From the NCBI GenBank assembly GCA_030272585.1, contig BSYQ01000010.1:2046001-2110000 (forward strand): a stretch of 64,000 nt of DNA, read 5' to 3'. Numbering within the stretch: position 1 is the stretch's first letter; every line of letters starts with the position of its first letter. The notes under the pieces are model-generated. The model had not been told where the DNA came from and searched no databases. It saw only the letters and a list, made by a program, of their open reading frames with translations. Both the position numbers and the translations under genes were made by a program. This stretch comes from Bryopsis sp. KO-2023. Taxonomy: Eukaryota; Chlorophyta; Ulvophyceae; Bryopsidales; Bryopsidaceae. Below, in pieces: positions 47,164-56,140 of the stretch.

Positions 47164-50100
47164 TTACTGTGCTTTCCGACTAGGACGTCGCCTCATTGCG
47201 GTCCCTTCACTCCTTTGCTGATAGTCACGTAGTACATCTCGAGCATTCTGCAAATGTTCTGCAGGTTCCCATGTGTCCTCAGATTGATCATATCCCTGCC
47301 ATCGAACAAGGTACTGCTTCTTGCCTCTGACAGTTCTGTCTGCCAGAATTCTGTCCACCTGATATTCCTCTTGACCATCCACAAGCTCAGGTTCCGGTTG
47401 CCACCTGGGTGCCTCCCTTGCTGGAAAGCTGCCCACCTGATCTTCAAATGCAGGTTTGAGCTTGGACACATGAAAGACATCATGTATCCTCCAGTGACCT
47501 GGCAGTCTCAACCTGACTGCAACCTCAGAGAGCTTTTCAGTGACTTCAAATGGTCCACAGTACTTTGCTGACAACTTTCTGCTCAACACTGCAGGTAGGG
47601 GTAAGTCTTTTGTGGCCAGAAAAACTTTTTCGCCTGGCTCAAAGCCCCCTCCCCGCCTGGTTTCGTCCGCCACCTGGCGTTGACGTGCCTGAGCAGCAGC
47701 AATATTGTGTCTGCATTTTTCCAGATCAGATTGCCAAGTAGTCCACCAATCATCCACTGCAGGGCAGGCTGACACAGCCACAGCACTTGCAGGAGTCCTT
47801 GGGTTCTGCCCATTCATCAAATAGAAGGGGGAGAATCCAGTAGTAGCATTGACACTGGAGTTATAAGCAAACTCAGCAGCTGCCAAGTGCTGGTCCCAAT
47901 CTGTTCCTGCAGGTTCAACATAACTGCGCAGAATTTCCTGCACTGTTCTGTTAGCCCTTTCAGTCTGACCATCTGTCTCAGGATGATAACTGCTTGACAT
48001 TGCCAATCTTGTTCCAGCCTTCTTCCAAAGAGACCTCCAAAAATTGCTAGTGAAACGAGTATCCCGATCAGAAACAATTTCTTGAGGTAACCCAAAGAAA
48101 CGAACCACATTCTGGAAAAATAAATCTGCTACCCCTGCAGCAGTAACCGTCTGCTTAGTCGGAATAAGTCTGATCATTTTTGTGAACCTATCCACAACCA
48201 CCAACAAATAATCTGACCCAGTTCGAGTTCTAGGTAAAGGCCCAACAAAGTCAAGTGAAACACTGGTCCACCTGCCATCAGGAATAGGCAGGGGCTGCAG
48301 CTTACCCAAAGGCCTCTGATTAGAAGCCTTATTCCTCTGACATGAAATGCAATTCCGGACATACTTGTGCACTGACTCGGAGATGTGGGGCCAGAAATAA
48401 TGCAACTGCACCCTGACAAGGGTCTTCCTTCTGCCCAAATGTCCTGCCAATGGGGACTCATGGCAGTCATGCAGTATTTTCTCCCTGAGCCCATCTGCTT
48501 CAGGAATCCACCATTTCCAAGCATTCCCAATTCTTCTCCAGAGCCTTTGGCCATCCCATTTCACATGTCCAGGTCTGTGTCTTGCAGTGATCAACTGTTG
48601 ACACAGTGGATCTTTTGAATAAGCTGTCTGCACCTGTTGCAGGAATCCTTCTGCAACTTCCAGCCTAGCCTGAGCATTCATTTCAGACTTTGTTTCCTCC
48701 ACTTGATGTGTGGCCCTGCTCAGAGCATCTGCCACCACATTGTCTCTGCCTGGTCTGTACTTAATCTCGAACTTGAAAGATTGCAGAGTCTCCATCCATC
48801 TTGCTTGCCTCTGCGACAGGTGAGGCTGAGTATGCAAGAACTTGAGGGGTGCATGATCGGTGTGCACCACAAACTCTTGTGCATCCAAATAGTGTCTCCA
48901 GACCTTCAGAGCATGCACAACTGCTAGCAGCTCCTTTTCATGAGTAGCATAGTTGAGTTCTGCAGGTTGCAGCTTCCTGCTTTCAAATGCAACTGGCTGC
49001 TGACCCTGTCCCTTGTCCTGAGTTAGGACTGCTCCTATTGCATAGTCCGAAGCATCGGTGGTCACTTCAAACTTCAGACTTGGGTCAGGCACCAATAGTA
49101 CCGGTGCAGACATCAATGCCTCCTTGATATCCTGCATGGCTGCAGCTTCTGTCTCAGTCCATTTCCACTCTGCATCCTTTTTGAGTAATGCAGTCAAAGG
49201 CTTGGCTCTGGCAGAGAAGTCCTTCATGAACCTCCTGTAGTAGTTTGCCAATCCCAAAAAGGACCTGAGATCCTTCACTGATGTCAAGGGTGGCCAATCT
49301 CTGATAACCTGCACCTTGCTCTGCAACACCTGTACTCCTGCAGCACTTAACTCATGCCCCAGAAACTCAACTTGATCTCTGCAGATCTCACACTTTGAAG
49401 CTGATGCATACAACTTCTGTTCCCTCAACCTCTGCATCACTTTCCGCAAATGAACTTTGTGTTCTGCCCAATCTTTGCTAAAAATCAAAATATCATCCAA
49501 GTAAACGATGCAAAAGGCGTCCAGAAAATCATGCAGCACATGATTCATTGTGTTCATAAAAGTGGCAGGGGCATTTGTCAGCCCAAAAGGAAGAACAACA
49601 TACTCATAAAGGCCATACCTGGTGCGGAAGGCCGTTTTCTCACAATCTGCAGGGTCCAACCGCACCTGATGGTAGCCTGAGCAGAGGTCAATCTTGCTGA
49701 AGCAGCGTGCTCCCTGAATCTGATCCAGCAACTCCTCTATCCTCGGGATAGGATACCTATTTTTCACCGTTAGTTTGTTAAGTGCCCGAAAATCCACACA
49801 CATCCTAAGTTTCCCATTTTTCTTAGGAACAAACAAAACTGGCGAACCCCATGGAGACTTGCTAGGTCTGATAAATCCCTGCTTCAGCAACTCTGCTAAC
49901 TGCTTTTTCAGTTCTTCTCTTTCTGCAAAACTGGCCCTATAAAGCCCCTTTTTCACTGGTTCTGCACCTTCCACCAACTCAATCTTATGATTCACACCCC
50001 TGTCAGGAGGTAACTCCTGCGGCAGTTCCTCTTTAAACAAATCCTGAAACTCCTTTCTGATCTGTTTTTCTAACTCAGCTGCCTCTTTTCCTTCCTCTGA

Positions 50101-50328
50101 CAAGGTTTCTGCAACACTGCCTTTTACTGCATCAGTACTTTCCACATTATTAATCAAATGTTCTTCCTGAACTTCCCGAAGATTTACCAAATACATCGGC
50201 ATACCCTTGCGGGCTGCCCGAGCACACTCTTTGGCGGACATCATATCCAAATCTTCAGTACTGCAATCCTCTACTCTACCATTCTGCATTCTGAGTTTGA
50301 CTACTCCCTGAGGTGTCTGCAAAACCAA
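47164..50328 (-). CDS. Element 2 pol: RT, RNase H, integrase, chromodomain
   Basis: 1054 residues counted from ATG 50328. RT: MCVDFRALNKLTVKNRYPIP, then YLDD at 276-279. RNase H: TTDASDYAIGAVL and THEKELLAVVHAL. Integrase: H/C zinc site (HLGRRKT...CISCQRNK), D,D,E core with SLDFVGPLP, SDRDTRFTS and TDGQTERANR. C-terminal chromodomain at about 975-1040 (VDRILADRTVRGKKQYLVRW, then GYDQSEDTWEPAEHL), which in chromoviruses directs integration to marked chromatin. It is in the same frame as the protease ORF, separated from it by one TGA at 50341-50343. Confidence 0.95.
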   Translation of the reverse strand: MVLQTPQGVVKLRMQNGRVEDCSTEDLDMMSAKECARAARKGMPMYLVNLREVQEEHLINNVESTDAVKGSVAETLSEEGKEAAELEKQIRKEFQDLFKEELPQELPPDRGVNHKIELVEGAEPVKKGLYRASFAEREELKKQLAELLKQGFIRPSKSPWGSPVLFVPKKNGKLRMCVDFRALNKLTVKNRYPIPRIEELLDQIQGARCFSKIDLCSGYHQVRLDPADCEKTAFRTRYGLYEYVVLPFGLTNAPATFMNTMNHVLHDFLDAFCIVYLDDILIFSKDWAEHKVHLRKVMQRLREQKLYASASKCEICRDQVEFLGHELSAAGVQVLQSKVQVIRDWPPLTSVKDLRSFLGLANYYRRFMKDFSARAKPLTALLKKDAEWKWTETEAAAMQDIKEALMSAPVLLVPDPSLKFEVTTDASDYAIGAVLTQDKGQGQQPVAFESRKLQPAELNYATHEKELLAVVHALKVWRHYLDAQEFVVHTDHAPLKFLHTQPHLSQRQARWMETLQSFKFEIKYRPGRDNVVADALSRATHQVEETKSEMNAQARLEVAEGFLQQVQTAYSKDPLCQQLITARHRPGHVKWDGQRLWRRIGNAWKWWIPEADGLREKILHDCHESPLAGHLGRRKTLVRVQLHYFWPHISESVHKYVRNCISCQRNKASNQRPLGKLQPLPIPDGRWTSVSLDFVGPLPRTRTGSDYLLVVVDRFTKMIRLIPTKQTVTAAGVADLFFQNVVRFFGLPQEIVSDRDTRFTSNFWRSLWKKAGTRLAMSSSYHPETDGQTERANRTVQEILRSYVEPAGTDWDQHLAAAEFAYNSSVNATTGFSPFYLMNGQNPRTPASAVAVSACPAVDDWWTTWQSDLEKCRHNIAAAQARQRQVADETRRGGGFEPGEKVFLATKDLPLPAVLSRKLSAKYCGPFEVTEKLSEVAVRLRLPGHWRIHDVFHVSKLKPAFEDQVGSFPAREAPRWQPEPELVDGQEEYQVDRILADRTVRGKKQYLVRWQGYDQSEDTWEPAEHLQNARDVLRDYQQRSEGTAMRRRPSRKAQ

Positions 50329-50340
50329 CTGCTTCTTCTG

Positions 50341-51354
50341 TCAATCTATCATAGGGTTATGTTTACTCAGCCAAGACATACCTAACACCAGATCATATCT
50401 GCCTAGTGTCACTGCATACATCTTTTCCTCTGAAACAAACCTCCCCATCTTGACACTGGCCTGCAGTTCTTTTTCTACCTTCTCTGAAGTCTTGCCATCT
50501 GCTAACTGCACTTCAGTAACCACCTCAGAAGCCTTTGCCTGAATGTCATTTTCTAGCAACCAATCTTTCGAAACAAAATTGTCGGTTGCACCACTATCTA
50601 ATAAAATTCTTGCAAAACAACCTGCCACAGCCCCTGTGGTCTTCAACAATCCTTGAGTCCCCACTTGGACTCCTCTCAACTTCAAAACTGGGGGTTCACT
50701 TGAACAAACATTCTTAAGGGAATCTGCACTAAGTTTCCCCTGTTCAAGCTCCTCTCTCACTGAAAAATCTGATGTGTCTGCCCTCAGATCACCATCAGTA
50801 CTTTTACACTCAGTAACATTGTGCAGCTCAGGTTCAGGCTGTACACCTCCCAAACCTGCACTGCCCGACATCACCTGCAGGCTGGGTGTGGCTTCACTTG
50901 GCTCATCACCTCCTGCCTCAGAGACCAGAGCGGTTGTGGCTTCACACAGCCCACAACCCTCCTTCGTTGTCCCTTTATCCTTCACCAGACATTCTGCAAA
51001 TGTGGCTACACAAGGCCCTCCACCTGCAAAATTCAACACTGACACTGCAGGATCCCCTTCAGGTATGGCTACCCATGGCTCTGTACCTGCAAGGTTCTCC
51101 ATCTTCTTCTTCTTCTTCTTCTTCTCCTTGGCTGAGGCTACACGTGGCTCTCCAACCTTGGAGTTCTGCTTTAAAATTCCTGCTACCCCCCAATTGGTAG
51201 CCTCTCTGTGTGGTGGGCTGCACCGGCCATCCCACACTCCACTTCTATCCTCCTCCGCCAGGATTTCTCGGCCAGCAGTCTCTCCAGACTCTGGCCTCCT
51301 CAGTTTTCCTGACAGTCTGCAGCAAAATGTCCTTTCTTGCCGCAGTTGTAACAA
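50341..51354 (-). CDS. Element 2 protease region
   Basis: An open frame overlapping the gag end by about 55 bases, in the -1 frame relative to gag. The aspartic protease site DSGAT is at about residue 253 with the following strand DLVLGMSWL near the end, the retropepsin pattern. The N-terminal 200 residues are low-complexity Glu/Ser/Gly-rich. The listed start is arbitrary because the protein is probably made by frameshift from gag. The frame ends in a single TGA and continues open as pol. Confidence 0.85.
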   Translation of the reverse strand: MLQLRQERTFCCRLSGKLRRPESGETAGREILAEEDRSGVWDGRCSPPHREATNWGVAGILKQNSKVGEPRVASAKEKKKKKKKMENLAGTEPWVAIPEGDPAVSVLNFAGGGPCVATFAECLVKDKGTTKEGCGLCEATTALVSEAGGDEPSEATPSLQVMSGSAGLGGVQPEPELHNVTECKSTDGDLRADTSDFSVREELEQGKLSADSLKNVCSSEPPVLKLRGVQVGTQGLLKTTGAVAGCFARILLDSGATDNFVSKDWLLENDIQAKASEVVTEVQLADGKTSEKVEKELQASVKMGRFVSEEKMYAVTLGRYDLVLGMSWLSKHNPMID

Positions 51355-52481
51355 TCAACATTCGCTGCAGAGTGACCTGCATCCATTCTGCTCCTTCTGG
51401 CAGAGGTACTCTCTCCAGATCTCCTGTTCTGCCTCTGTCTGCGAGGACTACCACTGCGTCCTCTGCTTTTACTGCGACTGTCGCTTCGGTTTCTACCAAC
51501 ATCAAAACCCACGCGGTTACGCTGGAGGCCATCAACCTCCATGCGGTCCCCTAATTGTGGTGTATATTGGTGTGGTGTATACCTATCACGATCTGCGTCA
51601 GTTCTGCCACGACCAGTACTGCGACCTCGACTCTGCGATCTTCCTCTGCTGTAGGATCTGCCTCTGCTGTAAGATCGGCCTCTGCTCTTTGATCTGTCTC
51701 TGCGTGATCCTTCACGCCTGCCTCTGGGACTGTGACCTCTGCGTCCTTCTCTGCGGTACGCCTCCAGTGGACCTTCCCAAGTGGCGGCAAGTGCTATCGC
51801 ACGCTCCAGATCTGCAGGATCTTCCATTTCAACTTTAGTTCGCAGACGTTCATTCAGACCCTCTACAAAACGAAACAGCTGCTCTCCAGCGTTGCTGTCA
51901 TTGATTTGCAGCATAAGTCTTCTGAACTGATGCACATACTCAGCAACAGTAGATCGTCCCTGCCTCAGACGAGACCATTCTCGCCTGAAGTCTTTGTTCT
52001 CATTCGTTTTACCAAACTGCTGTCTGAGTGCTGTCACCAAAGCTGGAACGTCCTGTGGCAGATTCAGCTGTCCTGCCATCGCAGCTTCATACCGACCTCT
52101 CCACCAAGTGCCTGCTGCTCCTCTCAAGCATCCTGCAGCCACTAGTACCTGCTGTTCCCTGTCCCTGGTTGCAGTAACATCAAAGTATGTCTGCAACTGG
52201 ACTTGCCACTCATTGAGGGGAACATCATGTGGATCACCATACCACATGTCAGGGCCTTTCGCCCTAGCTCTGCCCAGAGCTGCGGGAGGTTGCTGCTGTG
52301 CCATCCTGTTGTGCACTGCGTTGCGAGCTGCGTCGTCCATCTGCACGTTCACGTTGGCTGCTACGTGTCTCAGGTGCTGGACCTCTTCCTGCATGTCCAA
52401 AATCATCTGCCTCAATCCCTGCACGTCGAAGGGATCTGGGGCCGGCATTCCTATCTGCGGCTGCTCGTCCTGTCCAGCCAT
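51300..52481 (-). CDS. Element 2 gag
   Basis: 393 residues from ATG 52481. Retrotransposon gag domain: WQVQLQTYFDVTATRD, GAAGTWWRG and FRREWSRLRQGRSTVAEYVH, then LRTKVEMEDPADLERAIALA. An Arg/Ser repeat tract follows (RSKSRGRSYSRGRSYSRGRS). The C-terminal zinc knuckle CYNCGKKGHFAADC binds RNA. The last codons before the stop contain GGAAAAC, where a -1 shift would enter the protease frame. Confidence 0.92.
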   Translation of the reverse strand: MAGQDEQPQIGMPAPDPFDVQGLRQMILDMQEEVQHLRHVAANVNVQMDDAARNAVHNRMAQQQPPAALGRARAKGPDMWYGDPHDVPLNEWQVQLQTYFDVTATRDREQQVLVAAGCLRGAAGTWWRGRYEAAMAGQLNLPQDVPALVTALRQQFGKTNENKDFRREWSRLRQGRSTVAEYVHQFRRLMLQINDSNAGEQLFRFVEGLNERLRTKVEMEDPADLERAIALAATWEGPLEAYRREGRRGHSPRGRREGSRRDRSKSRGRSYSRGRSYSRGRSQSRGRSTGRGRTDADRDRYTPHQYTPQLGDRMEVDGLQRNRVGFDVGRNRSDSRSKSRGRSGSPRRQRQNRRSGESTSARRSRMDAGHSAANVDCYNCGKKGHFAADCQEN

Positions 52482-52860
52482 CTCTGCGCTGCTCTCTGCG
52501 TTCTCTTTCCTGCTGTCCTCTCAAGCGATTCCTGTATATATTGCAGTTGGGATCAGTACACTCTGTGTATCTGAAGTACCCTGGACCCTGTTCTGCTCTG
52601 CGGTGACCGTGAGGGGGTGCTCTCTGAGCGCCTGGCTCCAACACTGCCAAAGGGTGTCTGACAGGTCCAAGTATATGTACAGGCTGAGCAAAACGAAGAG
52701 GAGAAGGTAAACGAACCACTGTATCAGGAAAACGCAGTGTGTGTGGCAGCACCCCTTCTGGGTGGTTCTCTGCTGAGTCCTCTGAATGAATACTCGTCTC
52801 AGAGTCAGAAACCACTTCAATAACTCTGTCACTACCACCAAAAGGTCTGCCGAAACTCAT
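52482..52860 (-). CDS. Element 2 5' ORF upstream of gag
   Basis: An ATG at 52860 opens a frame of 198 codons running to 52264, overlapping the start of gag in another frame. The unique upstream part (about 126 residues) is Pro/Ser/Arg-rich with CTDPNCNIYRN and no recognised domain. It may be a short leader protein or the true gag N-terminus joined by a +1 shift. Confidence 0.45.
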
Positions 52861-53062
52861 ACAACCAAAACTCGACCAAGCAACAGCTGCGCCTGTGACT
52901 TTTCAAGTCTGCTTCCCTGAACAGCGCAAAAACTGCGTCTGTGTGCTGCGCCTGTGCGCTGCTTCTGTGTGCTGCTCACAGCACTCTCCAGTTCTATCTC
53001 TCCCAAGGCTGTGGGGCCTTCCAAGGTCCTCCAGCGACCCTGCACAGTCTTGCTGCGCCCCT

Positions 53063-53074
53063 GCTCCGAAACCA
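53063..53074 (-). other. Primer-binding site of element 2
   Basis: On the minus strand TGGTTTCGGAGC lies one base after the 5' LTR. It is identical to the 12-base site of element 1, implying the same primer tRNA. Confidence 0.75.
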
Positions 53075-53075
53075 A

Positions 53076-53548
53076 TGTAGTGAATCCGCCTGCAGACCGC
53101 TATTGTGGGCTGCCGGCTGTGAACTGCAAGCCTGAAACGGCTTGGAGGGAAAGAATAGACGACTTGGAAGCGAGACAAAGGGAGTTGAATCCCAAAGTAA
53201 GGTTACAAGAACGTTCAAACCCCAAGAACTTATAGAATACCCTAGCAGCCTTGATCCTAACTGATCATAGGCTGTAACATCAGTCTGCATCACTGCTGCA
53301 AGGCATCAAACCTTGCAGTCCTTTCAATCAGAGCCCAGCTCAGCCCCACGGCCATTCCTGTGGTGCTGAGCCACCTTCTAGAACATTCTAGCTGCCAGCT
53401 CAGTAGTCCACGTACTACTTCACTGCCAGCACACCCTGACTGACTGTATGCTGCCTCAGGGCAGCCAGCCTCCTACTTAAAGTACTGCAGGACTGTCAGC
53501 AAGCCTGCTGACGTACTGCAGGGCTGTCAGAAACCCTGATTCGCTACA
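53076..53548 (-). repeat. Element 2 5' LTR
   Basis: 473 bp, TG...CA on the element strand, matching 45083-45555, followed on the right by the target copy GCACT. Confidence 0.95.
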
Positions 53549-53788
53549 GCACTCCACAACGATTCAGTTTGCAACGCAGACAGGGGATTTCACACCGATT
53601 AGTATGCACTCCACAACGATATAGTTTACATCGCAGACAGGGGATTTCACACCGATTAGTATGCACTCCGCAACGATGCAGTTTACAACGCAGACAGGGG
53701 ATTTCACACCGATTAGTATGCACTCCACAACGATTCAGTTTACAACGCAGACAGGGGACATCACACCGATTAGTATGCACTCCACAAC
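53549..53788 (+). repeat. 57-bp minisatellite, middle block
   Basis: About four units continuing the left block in register once element 2 is removed. The block ends at TCCACAAC (53781-53788), the target copy of the MITE that follows. Confidence 0.9.
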
Positions 53789-54254
53789 CAGAGATAGGAC
53801 TTGGGCCAAATTTTTGGTCCGGCTACGGTCCGGTCCGGTTACGGTCGGTTTACGGTTCCGTATTACGGCCGTAACTCCGTACCGTAACCGGAGTAATATG
53901 TTGTTTTTACGGTACGGAACAGGTACGGTATAGCTACGGTAGCCCCTAAATCATCGTGAAGTAGTGTGGTTCAGTGCTAAAGCGTTAGGCTGTAGTCTGT
54001 AAGGTCGTGGGTTCGAATCCCCTTGGGTTCCTTTGGGTTCTCGGGACCCTGCGGGGGTTACCATTTACGGTTTACGGTTGGTACGGTGGTTACGGTCGGT
54101 ACGGTCCGGTACCGGAGCAGTACAGAGTGGTACGGTGGTCCGGTTCCGAGCACGAAAACCACTCCGGTCCGGACCGTAACTACCGTAACCGTAAGTGACC
54201 GGAGTGGGGTTACGGTACGGTTTACGGTACCGTAACCGGAAAGTCCTATCTCTG
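53789..54254 (+). mobile_element. hAT-like MITE with internal tRNA-like sequence (copy 3)
   Basis: 466 bp, opposite orientation to copies 1 and 2. Perfect 8-bp duplication TCCACAAC (53781-53788 and 54255-54262). Inverted ends CAGAGATAGGACTT. A-box-like sequence at about 53960-53985 and B-box GGTTCGAATCC at 54010-54020 on the + strand. By eye nearly identical to copy 1 except for a short internal indel. Confidence 0.92.
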
Positions 54255-54790
54255 TCCACAACGATTCAGTTTACAACGCAGACAGAGGATTTCACACCGA
54301 TTAGTATGCACTCCACAACGATGCAGTTTACATCGCAGACAGGGGATTTCACACCGATTAGTATGCACTCCACAACGATGCAGTTTACAACGCAGACAGG
54401 GAATTTCACACCGATTAGTATGCACTCCACAACGATTCAGTTTGCAACGCAGACAGGGGATTTCACACCGATTAGTATGCACTCCACAACGATATAGTTT
54501 ACATCGCAGACAGGGGATTTCACACCGATTAGTATGCACTCCGCAACGATGCAGTTTACAACGCAGACAGGGGATTTCACACCGATTAGTATGCACTCCA
54601 CATCGATTCAGGTTACAACGCGGAAAGGGAATTTTACACCGATTAGTATGCACTCCACAACGATATGGTTTACAACGCGGACAGGGGATTTCACACCGAT
54701 TAGTATGCACTCCACAACGATATAGTTTACAACGCAGACAGGGGATTTCGCACCGATTAGTATGCACTCCACAACGATGTAGTTTACAAC
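54255..54790 (+). repeat. 57-bp minisatellite, right block
   Basis: About nine more units. Including the two blocks to the left, the original array had about 20 units. The last units are more variable. Confidence 0.9.
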
Positions 54791-54900
54791 GGGTGGAGGC
54801 ATCGTCACATTGTTGGTTGTGGAGTTTGCAACGTTGACTTTTACAACGGGTGGAGGCTTCGTCACATTGTTGGTTGTGGATTTCGCAACGTTCTTTACAA
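54779..54900. repeat. Short tandem repeat bordering the array
   Basis: Two copies of about 56-60 bp sharing ACAACGGGTGGAGGC and TCGTCACATTGTTGGTTGTG, different from the 57-bp unit although both contain GTTTACAACG-type sequence. Confidence 0.7.
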
Positions 54901-55121
54901 ATTCAAATTTAAAAATGCCCATCAATGTTGCTACTAAAAATGAAATAAGGGTCACTCCCTACCATCCCAACTCACAAATGAAAACATGAAAAGCCGAAAT
55001 ATCAACCTGCATGTTAATTCTGGATTAACATATAAGAATCTCCTCTAACTCTCTACTGGAGGCAGAAGCACTGGTTCTTCTTCCCATCTTGAAAAGACCT
55101 CTTTGTATTCTTCTCGTAACT

Positions 55122-56140
55122 CTAGTCATTAATTCTGATCCATGGACCATTCTTGCAACCGTCTTTTGAATAGTTACAGAGCCTCCTCTTGAAGCTCCTC
55201 GCACAGCAAGAAGCACCAACACCACGGCAAGCCTCCAACTGCTTCCCTCCACCACAAGCATATCCAACGACAGTGGTTGCACCTTCTGTCACTGATGAAG
55301 AATCCCCCCCACAAAAGCTTTCAGCTGCAACTGTGCCCTCCTTTGTGTATGCAGAAGCAGTTGTGGATGCGAACGTGACAAATTGGTCTGAAACGGTCGA
55401 CTCCACTGGCTCCTCCCCACCAATTACAATAACCAAGACCCCAGCTGATTTTGCTGCCGAAATGACCATATCGGTCAACAAGTCAGGCATATACACCTGG
55501 GGAAATGATAAAGAAAGAAAAACCTGAAATAAATTTAAAAATGAACACGAAAGAGTGTAATAGTTTTAATTAGTTTTAGTTTTAGTTTTAATTTAACAAG
55601 TGTGGTGGAACCAGACCAAACCTATTACAGTGGCAAGCGCTACAAAACCATAAAGAAAGGATAGTCTCAATAGAACATCGCAGTTCAGGATAACCTCCAC
55701 AATTTCAAATAACATCTGCTTCTTGCGACTTTTCAAATGCCTGCAAAAATCAAAGGCATTGGTTAATGATCTTCCATGCATACACATCAAGGGATCTATC
55801 ATATGAAGGACAGAACAGAGTGCCTAGTTGTCGTACTGGTTTCTCTGGAGTTTCCTCTGGTTGCTCACCTGGAGCCTCAGGCTTCTCTTCTGGAACCTTA
55901 GCAGGCTTCTCCGGATTTTTAACTGGAGCTGGTTCTGCAGGTTTCTCCACAGGGCTTGCAGGAACAAAAGAACCAGTGGCCTTTGCTGGGGTATAGGCTC
56001 CAGTTGACTTAGCTTGGGCACCTGACACCTTTGCCTCTGGCCTTGCAGAAACTGGTGCTGGAGGTAAAGGAGCAGGAGGGGGAGGAGGTGGTGGAGGAGG
56101 TGGGGCAGGTTTAGGCTCATCAATTACCACTGTTGTACCA
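55122..56140 (-). CDS. Hypothetical protein exons: Pro/Ala-rich segment and membrane segment
   Basis: Three exon-like segments on the minus strand whose joins I cannot resolve. (a) About 56140-55869: GTTVVIDEPKPAP followed by a polyproline run and Pro/Glu/Lys repeats, ending at a good donor CAG|GTGAGC. (b) About 55737-55593, after a TTTTTGCAG acceptor: HLKSRKKQMLFEIVEVIL, then a hydrophobic span (LSFLYGFVALATVIGLVWF) and a stop. (c) About 55510-55122, after an ATTTCCCCAG acceptor: VYMPDLLTDMVISAAKSAGV, then a Cys- and Ser-rich part. TVVIDEPK resembles the end of SURF4/DoxX-type proteins, so (a) may be the C-terminus of the next feature. Function unknown. Confidence 0.4.

Larger units (their letters stand above)
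45083..53548 (-). mobile_element. Complete chromodomain Ty3/gypsy retrotransposon (element 2)
   Basis: 8466 bp, minus orientation. Two 473-bp LTRs (45083-45555 and 53076-53548) read as identical, with TGTAG...CTACA ends. 5-bp target duplication GCACT (45078-45082 and 53549-53553). In the minus direction it reads: primer-binding site, a 5' ORF, gag, protease, RT-RNase H-integrase-chromodomain, a downstream accessory ORF, polypurine tract and LTR. It sits inside the 57-bp array, and removing it restores the repeat phase. A 24-bp tandem duplication near 45743-45790 lies in its 3' noncoding part. Confidence 0.95.

Noticed and set aside
50774-51838. 354-codon + strand ORF inside element 2
   Set aside because: It is antisense to the protease and gag regions; Cys/Ser/His-rich translation of the opposite strand with no motif.
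44728-54790. Possible CRISPR array
   Set aside because: Units are contiguous 57-bp tandem repeats with point variation and no unique spacers, in a eukaryotic genome.
55189-55527. 112-codon + strand ORF
   Set aside because: Overlaps a minus-strand exon-like segment with an acceptor and better protein character; not supported by splice signals on the + strand.
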